From positions 1 through 16,039 of the forward strand of contig USAL01000034.1 of the NCBI GenBank assembly GCA_900552545.1: DNA of 16,039 bases, given 5' to 3'. This DNA is from an uncultured Sutterella sp. GTDB lineage: Bacteria > Pseudomonadota > Gammaproteobacteria > Burkholderiales > Burkholderiaceae_F. Every line of letters starts with the position of its first letter. Position 1 is the stretch's first letter. Below the pieces are notes generated by a model. The model saw nothing but the letters and a program-made list of their open reading frames with translations, was not told the DNA's origin and searched no databases. Made by a program: the position numbers and the translations under genes. Shown here in pieces: positions 13,890-16,039 of the stretch.

Positions 13890-14597
13890 ATGCCTTCAAA
13901 CAAAGCCATCCGGACCAACGCCGCCATTCTTCAGGCCGCCCGAGAGATCGTGCGCAAGGAAGGCATCGATCGCCTCAGCATGGATCGGGTCGCGCAGCAG
14001 GCGGGCTTGAGCAAGGGTGCGGTGATGTACCACTTCCCCTCCAAGAGGTCGCTGCAGGCGGCGCTGCTTGAAGACTATGCCGAGCACATGGACGAGGAGC
14101 TGCACCGCCACGAAGCGCTTTTTGAGGGCACCTCGATTGAAAAGCTCATGGCGGGCTACATCGAGTGGTTTCGCAGCTTTGCCCGCGACAACCACGGGTG
14201 GTCTGCGGTGGGCGTGCAGCTTTTGGGCCAGCAGGCGCTTGCCCCCGAGCTCATCAAGCCCGTGAGCGACTGGTACAACCGGCTTTACGCAAAGTTCGAC
14301 AAGCTGCCGCCCAAACAGCGCGCCAAGTTTCTGACGGCGCTGATGGCGCTCGAAGGTCTTTTCTTCGTGCACAAGTTCGGCGTGGGCGAGCTCGGAAGCG
14401 AGCGCACCCGAGAGATTCTCAAGACCATTGCCGAGACGATTCGTTGCGAGCGCGCAAATCGACGAGAAAGAGGTCTCGGGGAAGGCGTCGGACGAGAAGA
14501 ACAGGAACGAGGACGGGGAGTCGGCCTCCCCTGCGGCCAAGGCCACGCAGTCCGACGATTGAGAACCGTAAGGCCTGGGCAGTGCAAAAACAGATGA
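13890..14597 (+). CDS. TetR/AcrR-family transcriptional regulator (probable C-terminal frameshift)
   Basis: The 235-residue frame has a typical TetR N-terminal helix-turn-helix domain (about 8-55: AAILQAAREIV, then LSMDRVAQQAGLSKGAVMYHFPSK). A helical ligand-binding domain follows to about residue 184 (ERTREILKTIAETI). TetR proteins usually repress a neighbouring gene or themselves and respond to a small ligand. The last 50 residues are Arg/Gly-rich and unlike a TetR C-terminus. From about 14443 the +1 frame looks coding instead: it has G or C in third position in 34 of 39 codons (18 of 39 in the annotated frame), encodes an acidic tail (QIDEKEVSGKASDEKNRNE) and stops at 14562. The intact protein would therefore be about 224 residues. 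No clear ribosome site precedes the ATG. The target may be itself or the convergent EamA gene. Confidence 0.85.
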   Translation: MPSNKAIRTNAAILQAAREIVRKEGIDRLSMDRVAQQAGLSKGAVMYHFPSKRSLQAALLEDYAEHMDEELHRHEALFEGTSIEKLMAGYIEWFRSFARDNHGWSAVGVQLLGQQALAPELIKPVSDWYNRLYAKFDKLPPKQRAKFLTALMALEGLFFVHKFGVGELGSERTREILKTIAETIRCERANRRERGLGEGVGREEQERGRGVGLPCGQGHAVRRLRTVRPGQCKNR

Positions 14598-14606
14598 ATG
14601 GCAGAG

Positions 14607-14640
14607 GGCCGGCGCGAAGACGTCACGCGTCGGCCTTTTT
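14607..14640 (+). terminator. Intrinsic terminator of tetR, shared gap with the convergent EamA gene
   Basis: GGCCG-g-CGCG (14607-14616) pairs with CGCG-t-CGGCC (14626-14635), nine pairs with one mismatch around a 9-nt loop, followed by TTTTT. It lies between the convergent tetR and EamA genes. The minus direction lacks a good T tract, so it mainly serves tetR. Confidence 0.8.
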
Positions 14641-14658
14641 GCTTGCCCTTTCCTTGAT

Positions 14659-15573
14659 CTAGGCGCCGGCCTCTTTGGCCTTTTCGCCGATCTTTGCCTC
14701 GGCGGCGTGCGTCTGCGCCTCCATGCGCTTGGTGGTGACGGCGGCGGTCATGCCGGCGGCCAAAATAAGGCTCATGCCGACAAGGGAAGCGGCCTCGATG
14801 GCGTCGTCAAAGAGCACGATGCCCAGAATCGCCGAGAAGGGAATGGCCGAAAAGCCAAGGCACGACGACAGCAGCATGTTGCCGTAGGCGTACGAGCGCG
14901 TCGTGCAGACCTGCCCGAGCGTGGCGAAAAATCCCATGGCGAGGATGCCCAGGATGTTGGTGGTGGTAAGCGCATGAAAGCCCCCGGTGAACATCGTTCC
15001 CACCGCTGCAAAGACGATTCCCAACACCGAGAAGTAAAAGACGATGCGCCAGGAGGGCTCCTTCACCCGCCCCATCTGCTTCATCTGCCAGTAGCTTGCG
15101 AGATCAATCACCGACACCGACAGGCACACGAGCGCCGGGATGAACTCGTCGCTGTTGAAGTTGGGCTTGAGCATGGCGGTGATGCCCGCAAAGCCCACGA
15201 GGATGCTCGCGGTCATGAGCCACGGCGCGCGGGTACCGCGCACCTTGGCAAGGATGATGAAGTTGAGCGCCATGAATAGCGGCGTCGTGTAGATGAGCGT
15301 CATGCAGGTGCCGAACTGCATCTTGCCCAGGGCATAGAACCAGAGCACGATCGAGAGCACGCCGAGCACGGAGCGCACGATGTGCATGCCGAAGTACTGC
15401 GTCTTGAGGCTGCCGCCGCGGCTCGTGACGATGGTGGCGATGAAAAGGGCGCCGAAGACCGAGCGGTAGAAGACAAGCTCAAAGGAGCCGAGATCGGCGG
15501 CACAGATCTTGACGAAGGCCGCCATGATGGAAAAGCAGGCGGACGCGGCGAGGGCCCAGAAGGATTGGATCAT
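14659..15573 (-). CDS. Second EamA/DMT-superfamily transporter
   Basis: From the ATG at 15573 this is a 304-residue protein with about ten hydrophobic helices in two EamA repeats. The first is FWALAASACFSIMAAFVKICA...LGSFELVFYRSVFGALF, with the R-S-V-F signature and LWFYALGKMQFGTCMTLIYTTPLF. The second begins near residue 165. The charged tail ends KIGEKAKEAGA. It resembles S-adenosylmethionine/RarD-type EamA exporters in general layout, but the substrate cannot be named. It is only distantly like the EamA protein at 8133-9098. A longer frame starting at a TTG (15627) was rejected because the ATG lies exactly at the first helix. No strong ribosome site is seen before the ATG. A candidate promoter lies at 15644-15673. 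Confidence 0.88.
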   Translation of the reverse strand: MIQSFWALAASACFSIMAAFVKICAADLGSFELVFYRSVFGALFIATIVTSRGGSLKTQYFGMHIVRSVLGVLSIVLWFYALGKMQFGTCMTLIYTTPLFMALNFIILAKVRGTRAPWLMTASILVGFAGITAMLKPNFNSDEFIPALVCLSVSVIDLASYWQMKQMGRVKEPSWRIVFYFSVLGIVFAAVGTMFTGGFHALTTTNILGILAMGFFATLGQVCTTRSYAYGNMLLSSCLGFSAIPFSAILGIVLFDDAIEAASLVGMSLILAAGMTAAVTTKRMEAQTHAAEAKIGEKAKEAGA

Positions 15574-15643
15574 GAATGTCGAACGGCAAGCGCAAAGCGG
15601 TGCCGACGGCACGCCGGCAGCGGTCAAAGAGACTCGAGGCGAG

Positions 15644-15673
15644 AGGATACGTCATTTGCACTCCCTCTGTGAA
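15644..15673 (-). promoter_or_regulatory. Candidate promoter of the second EamA gene
   Basis: On the minus strand TTCACA (15668-15673, five of six) and TATCCT (15644-15649, four of six) are 18 nt apart. A start near 15637 would give a leader of about 64 nt. The site lies in the 167-bp gap after the carboxypeptidase gene, where no terminator is evident, so read-through transcription is also possible. Confidence 0.45.
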
Positions 15674-15740
15674 GTACCCTCCCGGCCTGCCCGAGGTCGA
15701 CAGCCCGCCCGGCTCGACTTCAAAGACCAATGAAAGAGGC

Positions 15741-16039
15741 CTACTTTTTCGCCCGCTGCTCTTGAAACGCCCGGCGCGCGCCGCCCGCGGCGCACCAGTT
15801 GAGCACGGCCTGCGTGAAGTCCTGCGCCTTCTCGGGCATCGGATCGGCGTTCACCATGGCGACGACCGTCCAACGCATGCCGCGATCGTCGGTGACGTAG
15901 CCTGCGGCCGCCCGCACGTTCGTCAAAAATCCCGTCTTCACGTGCCCCGAGCCCGCCTCTAGCGGCCGTCTCTTCATCGTGCCGTCAACGCCCGTCACCG
16001 GAAGGCTCGTCATGAATTCGGGCATCACCGCACTGCGAA
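15741..16039 (-). CDS. dacB: D-alanyl-D-alanine carboxypeptidase/endopeptidase, PBP4 type (partial, N-terminus outside window)
   Basis: The frame is open across the right window edge and ends at TAG 15741-15743, leaving the last 98 or so residues. They match the C-terminal part of peptidase family S13: RSAVMPEFMTSLPVTGVDGTMKRR, then the KTG box in GSGHVKTGFLTNVRAAAGYV, then WTVVAMVNADP, and a final helix before the stop. The family trims peptidoglycan peptides in the periplasm by removing the terminal D-Ala or cleaving cross-links. The SXXK and SXN motifs would lie outside the window. The internal ATG and GTG near 16025 are not the start, because homologous sequence continues upstream of them. 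Confidence 0.88.
   Translation of the reverse strand, partial: RSAVMPEFMTSLPVTGVDGTMKRRPLEAGSGHVKTGFLTNVRAAAGYVTDDRGMRWTVVAMVNADPMPEKAQDFTQAVLNWCAAGGARRAFQEQRAKK

Noticed and set aside
15479..15730. 83-codon minus-strand frame between the carboxypeptidase and the second EamA gene
   Set aside because: An internal ATG has a GGGAG before it, but the frame runs into the EamA gene out of frame and shows no domain.
1..16039. CRISPR arrays, tRNA genes, insertion sequences, phage genes
   Set aside because: No regularly spaced repeats, tRNA-like cloverleaf, transposase, integrase or structural phage protein was found on either strand.

Overview
The window looks like chromosomal DNA of a Gram-negative, GC-rich betaproteobacterium. 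The mix of housekeeping genes, a periplasmic tetraheme cytochrome, an autotransporter and paired EamA exporters fits an anaerobic or microaerophilic Burkholderiales member such as Sutterellaceae. That family placement is inference from gene content, not a search result. Most genes have strongly GC-biased third codon positions. The main exception is the autotransporter block (about 4.9-7.9 kb), which is visibly richer in A+T.

Layout. 1-924 (minus): a YgiW/BOF stress protein followed by an OmpR/QseB-type response regulator cut by the window edge, matching the ygiW-qseBC order of enterobacteria. 925-4704 (plus): a structured leader, a DsbC-type disulfide isomerase, a fused ADP-forming acyl-CoA synthetase and a small tetraheme cytochrome c. 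4804-9098 (minus): a terminator, a classical autotransporter with its own leader, a gap of about 540 bp ending in a large palindrome, and an EamA transporter. 9297-9627 (minus): RNase P RNA. 9772-13718 (plus): hemL with a structured leader, then a DsbD/ScsB-type transmembrane thiol reductase. 13736-14640 (plus): a TetR regulator with its own promoter, dyads and terminators. 14659-16039 (minus): a second EamA transporter and the C-terminus of a PBP4-type D-Ala-D-Ala carboxypeptidase.

How the genes may work together. DsbD normally passes cytoplasmic electrons to periplasmic DsbC, so the two dsb genes probably form one thiol-reducing pathway although they lie about 10 kb apart. Such a pathway also supports cytochrome c maturation, and HemL makes the tetrapyrrole precursor that the tetraheme cytochrome ultimately needs. 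This link is inference. The genes are not one operon, because terminators separate them.

The most interesting signals are not protein families. They are: a possible structured RNA upstream of dsbC (1079-1200); overlapping alternative hairpins ending in a T tract upstream of hemL; a recurring arrangement in which hairpin-plus-T-tract structures sit at or just before start codons (dsbC, cytochrome, hemL, dsbD, tetR); and an apparent frameshift in the tetR C-terminus. I found no CRISPR array, tRNA, insertion sequence or prophage module.
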